64,000 nt of DNA. It comes from Cystobacter ferrugineus. GTDB lineage: Bacteria; Myxococcota; Myxococcia; Myxococcales; Myxococcaceae. Positions 13,255 to 20,138 of the stretch are shown piece after piece (position 1 is the stretch's first letter; each line of letters starts with the position of its first letter). The notes under the pieces were generated by a model. The model had not been told where the DNA came from. It did not search any database and worked only from the letters and a program-made list of their open reading frames with translations. The DNA lies in assembly GCF_001887355.1 (NCBI RefSeq), contig NZ_MPIN01000012.1:61121-125120 (forward strand). The letters run 5' to 3'. The translations under genes were made by a program, and so were the position numbers.

Positions 13255-13886
13255 GGCCGACCTCCTGTTCCCACGTGCCCGGCGAGCCGCTCGCGCAACT
13301 GCAACCGGGCCCGGTGGATCTCGTTCTTCACCTTGGGCAATGACCAGCCCATCACCTGGGCGATGTCCTCGTAGGCCAGCCCATGGTCGATGCGCAGCAG
13401 CAGTGCCGCCCGGCGCTCCTCGCGCACCTCGCCGAGGGCCTCGCTCAGCAGGCCCTCCAGTTCGCGATCCAGCAACCACGCCTCGGGGGTGGACGAAGGC
13501 CGCACCGCCTCCAGCAGGGACTCGTTCTCCTCGGAGGCAACGTCCAGGTGCGTGCCCTGGCCGCGGCGCGACTCCAGATAGACGTGGCGCGCGATGCCCA
13601 ACAGCCACGAGACGAACCGTGTGTCGTCCCGCAGCGCCCCCAGCCGCGCATGCGCCCGCACGAACGTTTCCTGGGTGGCCTCGTCGGCGGCGGCCTCGTC
13701 CCGCAGCAGATCGCGCAGGAAGCGCCAGACGGCGGGCGAGTGCTGTTCGAAGAGGCCACGGAAGGCGGCCGGATCCCCCCGTCGCGCGCGGGCGACGAGC
13801 CGGCGCTCGGCGTCGCCGGCGGGTACCGCGCTGCCCGTGAAGGGCATTCGGATCGCGAAGAGATGGGCCACGCCCCACCGTGACAT
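13251..13886 (-). CDS. ECF (RpoE-type) RNA polymerase sigma factor
   Basis: 211-residue sigma-70-family factor with regions 2 and 4 only. Region 2 covers about residues 38-105 (FEQHSPAVWRFLRDLLRDEA, then DEATQETFVRAHARL and SWLLGIARH). Region 4 is at about 145-200 and contains the helix-turn-helix GLAYEDIAQVMGWSLPKVKN. It directs RNA polymerase to a specific regulon once released by the overlapping anti-sigma protein. The start at 13886 has only a weak ribosome site; an ATG at 13847 (MPFTGSAVPAG) is possible. The 175 bp upstream presumably carry its promoter, but I could not identify one. Confidence 0.92.
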   Translation of the reverse strand: MSRWGVAHLFAIRMPFTGSAVPAGDAERRLVARARRGDPAAFRGLFEQHSPAVWRFLRDLLRDEAAADEATQETFVRAHARLGALRDDTRFVSWLLGIARHVYLESRRGQGTHLDVASEENESLLEAVRPSSTPEAWLLDRELEGLLSEALGEVREERRAALLLRIDHGLAYEDIAQVMGWSLPKVKNEIHRARLQLRERLAGHVGTGGRP

Positions 13887-14061
13887 GAAGCCGCCAGGAG
13901 TTTCACCCGTCCCCGTTTTTCATTCCGCTTTCCGCCCTCCGGCCCGTCCCCACGCCCCAAGGGCAGCCTGGGAGACGGCCCTTCCCCGCGTCCGGGTGGG
14001 TGTCTTGGTGAACGATTCCCACCTTGCGGGCAGGTAGGGGTTCACGACGAGGAGGAGTGAG

Positions 14062-14952
14062 ATGCGCGGAGCCAGGTGGATGGCGCTGGCCTTGCTGGGG
14101 AGCACCCCTCTGGTGGCCCTGGCGCAGCAGCAGGGTGCGGTGGCGCAGCAACAGCAGCCCGCGGCGGGACCGACGGGCGCGGCCAGCATCCAGCAAGGGC
14201 AGGACACGGCGGGTCCGGGCACCTTCGGGCCGTTCGGGCAGCAGGGCAACGCGGGCCTCGATGGCGTGCCGTTGCAGAACAACACCCAGGCGGGAGGCAC
14301 GGGGCTTCAGGGAACGGGCGGCACCGGGACGGCTGGACCCGGCGGGCCCACCTATCGAGGGACCACGCCGGAGATGCCCTCCGCCACGCCCTTCTTGAAC
14401 CCAGGCACCCAGACGGGCACGGGGGCGGCGGGCGGAACGGGTGGCTCGGGCGGCAATGCCGGCGCCACCACGGGAGGCGGGAACACCGGCGCCACGGGGG
14501 GCAGTGGCGGGCAGGGCTCACTCGCCGATCTCCAGCGGCGCGTGGAGGCCCTGGAGCGCGAGGTGTCCAATCTGCGCGGGACGGGAGGCACGGGCGGGGC
14601 AGGGGGCCCCGGCGCGGGCGGCGCGGCCTCGGCTCCCCGAGACACGAACAACACGAACGCCTCCCGGAACAATGACGCTCAGCCGATCGCGGTGGCCATC
14701 GTGGAGTTCGACGGGCGGGTGCGCGACGTCACGCCCCAGCACATCGAGGTGGTCGACGTCACGGATGGCACCGTCTCCCGGCTCGCCATCGATGATCGAA
14801 CACGGGCGTTCAAGGGCTCGACGCGCAAGCAGATCCCCATCAAGGAGATCACCGAGGGCGCGCGGGTGCAGACCTCGTTCGCGTACATCGATGGCGTCGA
14901 GCGCGCGCGCGACATCGTCGTGCAGTCCTCGCCGCGCCGGTCCCAGAAGTAG
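14062..14952 (+). CDS. secreted Gly/Thr-rich protein with coiled coil and C-terminal beta domain
   Basis: 296-residue exported protein of unknown function with a strong ribosome site (GAGGAGG near 14049). A signal peptide covers residues 1-21 (cleavage after VALA), then a Gln-rich start, a long low-complexity Gly/Thr/Ala segment to about residue 150, a short coiled coil (LADLQRRVEALEREVSNL) and another Gly-rich linker. A compact domain at about 215-290 contains GRVRDV and EGARVQTS. That domain is shared with the next gene and resembles DUF5666-like small beta domains. The Gly-rich region probably acts as a flexible spacer in the envelope. A paralogue follows after 53 bp. Confidence 0.75.
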   Translation: MRGARWMALALLGSTPLVALAQQQGAVAQQQQPAAGPTGAASIQQGQDTAGPGTFGPFGQQGNAGLDGVPLQNNTQAGGTGLQGTGGTGTAGPGGPTYRGTTPEMPSATPFLNPGTQTGTGAAGGTGGSGGNAGATTGGGNTGATGGSGGQGSLADLQRRVEALEREVSNLRGTGGTGGAGGPGAGGAASAPRDTNNTNASRNNDAQPIAVAIVEFDGRVRDVTPQHIEVVDVTDGTVSRLAIDDRTRAFKGSTRKQIPIKEITEGARVQTSFAYIDGVERARDIVVQSSPRRSQK

Positions 14953-14958
14953 GCCCAT

Positions 14959-14978
14959 CCCCGGGGGCCACCCCGGGG
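14959..14978 (+). repeat. GC stem-loop between paralogous genes
   Basis: Two copies of CCCCGGGG (14959-14966 and 14971-14978) can pair into a very stable hairpin followed by TTT. It sits between the two secreted-protein genes and could be a weak terminator or an mRNA-processing hairpin. The T-tail is too short for a confident intrinsic terminator. Confidence 0.35.
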
Positions 14979-15005
14979 TTTCGTGAAGAAGGGAGCGCAA
15001 GTCCG

Positions 15006-15680
15006 ATGGCAAGGCAGACCTGGATGGGATTGGGCGTGGCGGCGCTCGGCATGGCCCTCGTGCTGGGCGCGGAGCAGGGGGCCGCCCAGACGGAGCAGGA
15101 CGCAGGCACGCAGTCGCAGGCCGAGGCCGAGGCCCAACAGCGCCTGGAAGTGGCGCGGCTGCGCACGCAGGTGGCCCAGCTCCAGCAGCAGCTCGCGCGG
15201 ATGCGTGCCCAGCTCGCGCAGGCCCAGGCCAATGAGCCCTCGCAACAGGGCGTGGGCGGCAGCGGCACGGGCGGTACGGACACGGCAGGTGACGGCACGG
15301 GCGGCACGGACACGGCAGGTGACGGCACGGGCGGGAGCTCGGCCATCGGAGACCCCAACGCCGAGGCCCCCGAGGGTGCCACGGGCATCGGTTACCCCAC
15401 GGGCACGGCTCCCGAGGAAGACGACTCGGGCTCGGGCTTCGCCTACGCCAGCGTCCTGCATACCGGCCGCGTGCGCTCCGTGTCCGGCCAGCGGATCGTC
15501 CTCGCGGAGGAAGGGGGCGGCTCTACCACCCTGCCTCTGGCGAACAACGTCGAGGTCCTGCGCGGCAGACAGCGGGTATCCCTGCAGAGCCTCGAGGAGG
15601 GGACGCGCGTGCGCACCTCCGCGAACCTGGCCTCTCCGGGCAACCTGGTGACGCGCATCGAGATCCTCCCCACCCGGTGA
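15006..15680 (+). CDS. secreted paralogue of the preceding protein
   Basis: 224-residue exported protein. A signal peptide (to about residue 27) is followed by a coiled coil at about 40-77 (heptads such as VARLRTQVAQLQQQLARMRA). A Gly/Thr/Asp linker contains two tandem GTGGTDTAGD units, encoded by a 30-bp direct repeat at 15264-15323 that differs at one base. A C-terminal beta domain at about 150-220 has GRVRSV and EGTRVRTS, matching the same blocks in the upstream gene. Domain order is the same, with the coiled coil moved forward. The two probably act together in the envelope; function unknown. Confidence 0.75.
   Translation: MARQTWMGLGVAALGMALVLGAEQGAAQTEQDAGTQSQAEAEAQQRLEVARLRTQVAQLQQQLARMRAQLAQAQANEPSQQGVGGSGTGGTDTAGDGTGGTDTAGDGTGGSSAIGDPNAEAPEGATGIGYPTGTAPEEDDSGSGFAYASVLHTGRVRSVSGQRIVLAEEGGGSTTLPLANNVEVLRGRQRVSLQSLEEGTRVRTSANLASPGNLVTRIEILPTR
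15264..15323 (+). repeat. two 30-bp tandem repeats inside the secreted paralogue gene
   Basis: Units 15264-15293 and 15294-15323 are identical except for one base (T or C at the 12th position) and encode GTGGTDTAGD twice. A recent duplication is likely, and copy number may vary between strains. Confidence 0.85.
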
Positions 15681-16092
15681 GCCGCTCCTGGCGGGTCAGC
15701 CGACGCTCAGCCAGCACGACCGGGTCCCTCGCAGGGTGAAGGACTGAAGGACGGATGGTTCGTCCACCTCATGGCGAGTGATGACCCCGCTTCCGCGGGC
15801 GCTCGGCCCAGAAGAGGGTCGCGCGCTTCCGCATGTCGGCGAACGCGGGGGAGGCGTCGCGCGTCTCCTCTCCGAGCCGACTCCCCAGGCGAGACCTCGG
15901 CCTTCCCCCAGCGCCCCGACGAATCACGTCGGGTGAGCGTGAAGATGTAGAATTCCACTCCCTGCGCATCAACTCAGAGGAGCCTGTCCTTCACTGTGGG
16001 AGCAGGTAGGGCGGTAGGCGCAACTTGTTCCCTGATATTGACGATAAGCTCTTCAACTCAGTTCTCTTTTTCCAGATGGGCAGGAGTTCTTC
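15681..16092. other. intergenic region without recognised gene
   Basis: 412 bp. Short minus-strand frames exist (for example 15707-15958), but they have no signal, motif or plausible start, and I regard them as chance. CAGGAG six bases before 16093 is the ribosome site of the next gene. No clear promoter or terminator was found. Confidence 0.5.
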
Positions 16093-17016
16093 ATGACGAG
16101 CATTGGCCGCAATTCCCCCTCCTCCTCCTCGCGCACGGCCACGTCAGCGGCTCCCGCCGAGAAGAATCCGGTGCCCACGCCAGGAGCGCCGGTTGGGCCC
16201 CCGACGACGGACGCGCGCGGTGACGGCTTCGAGACGTCGCGCGGCGGGCAGGTGAACAAGCTGCTCGGCGGCCTCTTCGGGAGTGGGGACAAGAAGTATG
16301 ACGGGGTGCTGGTGGGGGCCAAGGGCGCGACGTTCCCGCCGGGCACGCCGCTGAGCCAGGTGCCGGGCGTCACCCCGCGCGACAACGCCCGGCCGACCGA
16401 GACGCTCCTCTACGTCAACGGCATCAACAACACCAAGGACAAGCAGTTCGCGAGCATGCAGACGCTCGCGGATCGCACGGGCGCGAAGGTCATCGGCGTG
16501 CACAACGCCACCGAGGGCATGGTAGCCGACCTGGCCCAGAGCGTGGGCGACAAGCTGGACAAGGGCAAGAACCCGGCCGTGGACACGATGGCGGACACCG
16601 TCTACGCGGAGCTCAAGGCGGGGCGGGGCGTGCACCTGGTGGCGCACAGCCAGGGCGCGCTCGTCACCAGCCGCGCCCTCAACGACGTGGCCAACCGCCT
16701 GCGCATCGAGGACGGACTGTCCTCGGCCCAGGTGGAGAAGGCGATGAGCAAGGTCAAGGTGGAGACCTTCGGCGGCGCCGCGGCCCACTTCCCGGATGGC
16801 CCCCAGTACGTGCACTACGTGAACAAGAACGACATCGTGCCCACGTGGTTCGGCCAGGGCGACGGCAGTGGCGTGGACGAGTGGGCGCGCGACGGGGGCA
16901 AGGGCGCCGTCATCCGCCGCTTCGAGCAGGGCTCGGGGATCGACGGGACGCACTCGTTCGACAGTGTCTACCTGCAGCACCGCGTTCCCTTCGAGCAGGC
17001 GCGCGCGGGCCACTAG
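16093..17016 (+). CDS. alpha/beta hydrolase-fold protein, possible lipase effector
   Basis: 307-residue protein. Residues 1-50 are disordered and Ser/Pro/Thr-rich with no signal peptide, followed by a GG-rich linker. The hydrolase core runs from about residue 95. The nucleophile elbow is AHSQG with Ser186. Asp247 (NKNDIVP) and His287 (GTHSFD) complete a plausible Ser-Asp-His triad at the usual spacing for bacterial lipase/esterase effectors. Lack of a Sec signal together with a disordered head suggests either a cytoplasmic enzyme or cargo of a specialised secretion route. The next gene is 21 bp downstream and probably in the same transcript. The effector role is inference. Confidence 0.75.
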   Translation: MTSIGRNSPSSSSRTATSAAPAEKNPVPTPGAPVGPPTTDARGDGFETSRGGQVNKLLGGLFGSGDKKYDGVLVGAKGATFPPGTPLSQVPGVTPRDNARPTETLLYVNGINNTKDKQFASMQTLADRTGAKVIGVHNATEGMVADLAQSVGDKLDKGKNPAVDTMADTVYAELKAGRGVHLVAHSQGALVTSRALNDVANRLRIEDGLSSAQVEKAMSKVKVETFGGAAAHFPDGPQYVHYVNKNDIVPTWFGQGDGSGVDEWARDGGKGAVIRRFEQGSGIDGTHSFDSVYLQHRVPFEQARAGH

Positions 17017-17037
17017 TCACGAAAGGGGACGCACATC

Positions 17038-17541
17038 ATGCTCCAATGGTTGATGTCTGCGGTGGGGCTCGGTCCACCTCCGCCCGCCAGTGGCGGGCCC
17101 ATGACGCGGGAGAGCGCGGGTGAGTTGGTGCGCTGGTTTATGCGCACCCTGGGCGCCGCGCCCGGTCCCGGCCTCAACCCCCAGGGCTTCGGGGGGTTCG
17201 CCGTGGGCGGCGCCCAGGTGTACTTCGAGTACCACGAGGCGCGTGGAGTGCTCGAGTGCAGCGCGCTCGTGTACCGCTTCAATGAGCCGCCCAGGCCGGG
17301 GGTCATCGAGGGCTTCGAAGCCGAGGCGCGCGAGGGCACGGACACGGGCGGCGGCTCGGTGGACTATGAGCGGGAGAACCGCGGCCTGTTCCTCAGCCGT
17401 GAGTACTCCGTGGTGCCCGAGGGCGCCGCGTTCGCCCGGGACATGAAGCGCCTGGCGAAGGCGAGCCTCGTGTGGGGCGACGAGGTGCTCGATCGCGTCG
17501 CCTCGCGCGTCTTCCACCCCGAGGAACTCGAGAAGCGCTGA
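17038..17541 (+). CDS. small acidic partner protein of the hydrolase gene
   Basis: 167-residue soluble protein of unknown family. Its layout (amphipathic helix GELVRWFMRTLG, then strands around GFAVGGAQVYFEYHEARGVL and LECSALVYRF, then a C-terminal helix FARDMKRLAKASLVWGDEVL) resembles the alpha/beta fold of secretion-chaperone or YbjN-type proteins. It immediately follows the hydrolase gene, so it could be a chaperone or an immunity protein for it. That reading rests on fold impression and context only. Confidence 0.6.
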   Translation: MLQWLMSAVGLGPPPPASGGPMTRESAGELVRWFMRTLGAAPGPGLNPQGFGGFAVGGAQVYFEYHEARGVLECSALVYRFNEPPRPGVIEGFEAEAREGTDTGGGSVDYERENRGLFLSREYSVVPEGAAFARDMKRLAKASLVWGDEVLDRVASRVFHPEELEKR

Positions 17542-17550
17542 GCCGGCTCG

Positions 17551-17575
17551 GGGCTCCCCCTCTCCGGGGGAGCCC
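17551..17575 (+). terminator. GC-rich stem-loop after the hydrolase pair
   Basis: Perfect 10-bp inverted repeat GGGCTCCCCC / GGGGGAGCCC with a 5-base loop, nine bases after the stop codon at 17541. There is no T-run, so it may be a 3'-end stabilising hairpin or a weak terminator. Confidence 0.5.
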
Positions 17576-17909
17576 GCCAGGCACGCCTTCCGGGCTTCAA
17601 CTCCTTTCAAATTTTGTCCTCGCCTCGGTTCTCGCTCCAACATCGGCTGGAGGCGGGCCGCCGGCGGTGACGCCTGCGTGACGCGCTGCTGCAAACACTT
17701 GCGGAGCGCCGCGGCGCCCTGAATCCCTTGATTATGTCCTGAATCGTTGGGATTCGTGGAATCAATGTCTTTGCAGGGAGAGCCGCGCATTCTAGTTCGT
17801 CTTTGTCTGGGAGCGTTTCTGTTATTGACGTGGAATAGGCAGACGTGCCCTATTGGAAAGGCAACGCGCGAGGGGGGGCAATGCCCGCGCTTGCATTGGG
17901 GGTATAATC
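17576..17909. other. intergenic region upstream of the PilY1-like gene
   Basis: About 330 bp, visibly richer in A/T than its surroundings (for example TTTCAAATTTTGTCC near 17607), as expected for a promoter region. TTGACG at 17825 could be a -35 element, but no convincing -10 follows. No gene seen. Confidence 0.4.
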
Positions 17910-19670
17910 ATGAACAGCCGTTGGAGTCGCGGCACGAAGCAGTGTCTGGTTCTCGGGGGGATGTTGGGCGCGGTGGGGCTGATGCCGCTCACCAGTCAGG
18001 CGCAGCCTCCCGCCAATGTTCTCTTCCTGTTGGACAATCAGTATTCCATGCAGGATTTTCCCACCTACCTGCCCGAGGCCTTCACGCCGGGCTACTCCCC
18101 CACCACGGGAACGGCAGGGAATCCGGGCTACAATGATCCGAAATACGGCCATTTCCTCAACACGGGCTGCTCGGATCCCGCGCTCGTCCAGGCGATGAGC
18201 TGGTTCGACAAGCACAGCATGGACCCGGCGAAGAACGGCTCGGTGGTCTATGACAACGACCCCAGCTTCGCCTCCTCCTTCTTCGATCCCAACAGCTTCT
18301 ACCACTCGCGGGGCCGGCGCGTTTCCTGGAACGGGAACAACGAGGACTATCCATACTCGATGAGCGTGGATTTCAAGTCGGCGGTCGGCAACACCGACGC
18401 GTCGACTGCCTGCAGGGCGACCTGGAACCACTCCGGTGACTACGTCAAGAACCGCACCCTCTTGAACGAGTGCGTGGCGTGTCTGACGACCAAGGGGTGG
18501 TGGCGTGGCCCCATCACGCCACCCGGGACCGCGACCGGAGCCCTCGGGCCGCCGCAGCCGAAGGACCAGCCCGAGCTGCCCCCCGAGGCCCGGCGCAAGT
18601 GGATCGTCAGTGGTCGCGTCCTCAACCTGCGCCCGCCTGGCTTCGTGAGCGCCCGCAAGGCGCTCAAGGATGTCATCCAGACGGCGAGCCACGTGCGCAT
18701 CGGCGTGGCTTCCTTCGGCGGGGATCGCGGCTGGTTCGACCCGGCCTGGATCCTCTCGGATGTTCGTCCTCACTGTGAGGCGTCCTTTCCTTCCATCAAC
18801 GAGGCCGAGCTCAACCGGACCGCGTTGAGCAACGCCGTCAACAACACGCTCTTCAGACACAACGAGCGCTCCCTGGGCGAGACGCTCTTCAGCCTGGGCG
18901 GCTATTTCTCCTCGCAAAACGTGGATGGCAGGTGGGGCTCCTGGTTCGACCAGTCCGTCATTGGCAACACGAACTGGGGCTGGCCGGGCCAGCCGGGTGG
19001 CGGCACCTACGACAATCCCTACTGGCCCTATCAATCTGGTGGCGCCTACGCCAGGTCCTCGGATGAGTGGCTCAAGGGGCCCTACACTGATCCCGTCACG
19101 GGCTTGATTCTGCCAGGCCAGCGCTGGGAGGCCGGGGGAACGCAGCGCTCCATCTGCTCCGCGGATCAGGTCAATGCGATCGTCGTGGTGACGAAGGGCG
19201 CGCCCCAATATGACAACTCGGTGCCCATCACGAAGATGATGGAGTTGCTCATCGCGCAGGGGGCGCAGCACCCAGACGACACGCCGCTCACGTTCGACCC
19301 GGTCAATCCCAGGTACAACCCCAACTCGGGCGGGGTCAACTACTGCGACTGGTTCGAGAAGAGCCCCGGCGTGCTGGCCACGAAGGCGGACTGCGACTAC
19401 ACCGACTACAACTGGCCCACGGGGCTGGCGGCGGGCAACAAGAACTTCATGGATGACGTGGCCTTCTTCCTCTCGCACGCGGACCTGAGAGGGGATTTGC
19501 CCGGCACCCAGCGCGTGCGCACGTACGTGGTGGGCTACGGCTCCTCCCACCCCATGCTCCAGAGCGTCGCCCTGGCGGGCCAGGGCATCTTCTTCCGGGC
19601 CGATGACCCGGCCGCCCTGCGCCAGGCGCTCGAGCAGGCGCTCACGGAGATCAGCTTCGCCACGCCTTGA
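17910..19670 (+). CDS. PilY1-like von Willebrand A protein, without C-terminal propeller
   Basis: 586-residue exported protein. The start at MNSRWSR (17910) gives a proper signal peptide (to QAQ near 32) and has GGGGG upstream. It opens directly into a von Willebrand A-like domain. The metal-site motif is DNQYS (Asp42, Gln44, Ser46) instead of the usual D-x-S-x-S. The second half contains GTQRSICSADQVNAIVVVTKG and ends in a segment (VRTYVVGYG, ALAGQGIFF, ALRQALEQALTEIS) that closes the PilY1 N-terminal region. Full PilY1 proteins continue into a pilus-associated beta-propeller; here a stop follows. No pilin genes are adjacent. It may be an adhesin or a shortened PilY1 paralogue. Confidence 0.75.
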   Translation: MNSRWSRGTKQCLVLGGMLGAVGLMPLTSQAQPPANVLFLLDNQYSMQDFPTYLPEAFTPGYSPTTGTAGNPGYNDPKYGHFLNTGCSDPALVQAMSWFDKHSMDPAKNGSVVYDNDPSFASSFFDPNSFYHSRGRRVSWNGNNEDYPYSMSVDFKSAVGNTDASTACRATWNHSGDYVKNRTLLNECVACLTTKGWWRGPITPPGTATGALGPPQPKDQPELPPEARRKWIVSGRVLNLRPPGFVSARKALKDVIQTASHVRIGVASFGGDRGWFDPAWILSDVRPHCEASFPSINEAELNRTALSNAVNNTLFRHNERSLGETLFSLGGYFSSQNVDGRWGSWFDQSVIGNTNWGWPGQPGGGTYDNPYWPYQSGGAYARSSDEWLKGPYTDPVTGLILPGQRWEAGGTQRSICSADQVNAIVVVTKGAPQYDNSVPITKMMELLIAQGAQHPDDTPLTFDPVNPRYNPNSGGVNYCDWFEKSPGVLATKADCDYTDYNWPTGLAAGNKNFMDDVAFFLSHADLRGDLPGTQRVRTYVVGYGSSHPMLQSVALAGQGIFFRADDPAALRQALEQALTEISFATP

Positions 19671-19673
19671 GTT

Positions 19674-20117
19674 CTACGTGCGCGGCCTCCGGGCGCTGGG
19701 GGCCGCGCGCTGCAGGGCCTCCTCGAAGGGCGCCTCCTCCAGATAGACGCGGATGAGCTCGCCCGTGCGGGAGAAGAACTTCACCATCTCGGCGGTGAAG
19801 TGCATGTACTTGCTGCGCGTGAGGATGCTCACGCTCTTGAGCGCCGAGCGGTGGGTGTTGAACCAGTCGGTCCACGCCTCCTGCACGGGCATCCGGGCCT
19901 CCGCCGAGTCCTCCATCTCGATGAACAGCTCGAGGGGAGCGTAGCGGCTGATGTCCCCGCGCAGCTCGTCCATGGGCGCGGTGCCGAACTCGCCCCGGTC
20001 CTCCCCCACGATGCGGAGCACCACCACGCCCGGCCGCGGCCGCCAGTAGATGAACGTGCACCGCTCGCTCTTCAGCCGGACCTCTCCGCCCTCACGCTCT
20101 TCTCTCTGGAATGACAT
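19674..20117 (-). CDS. hypothetical soluble protein, STAS-like
   Basis: 147-residue protein. The pattern of a strand (VVVLRIVGEDRGEF), a central LELFIEMED strand, helix QEAWTDWFNTHRSALK, then SVSILTRSKYM and a final helix FTAEMVKFF is reminiscent of STAS/SpoIIAA-like domains found singly in myxobacterial genomes. No phosphorylatable site can be assigned with confidence. It converges on the PilY1-like gene with 3 bp between the stops. Its start lies 21 bp downstream of the large helicase gene on the same strand, so it may be read from that transcript. Confidence 0.6.
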   Translation of the reverse strand: MSFQREEREGGEVRLKSERCTFIYWRPRPGVVVLRIVGEDRGEFGTAPMDELRGDISRYAPLELFIEMEDSAEARMPVQEAWTDWFNTHRSALKSVSILTRSKYMHFTAEMVKFFSRTGELIRVYLEEAPFEEALQRAAPSARRPRT

Positions 20118-20138
20118 GTCCCTGGTTCCCCTCGCGGC

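Noticed and set aside
15707-15972. Two short minus-strand frames in the intergenic region
   Set aside because: No ribosome site, no motif, composition of chance frames.
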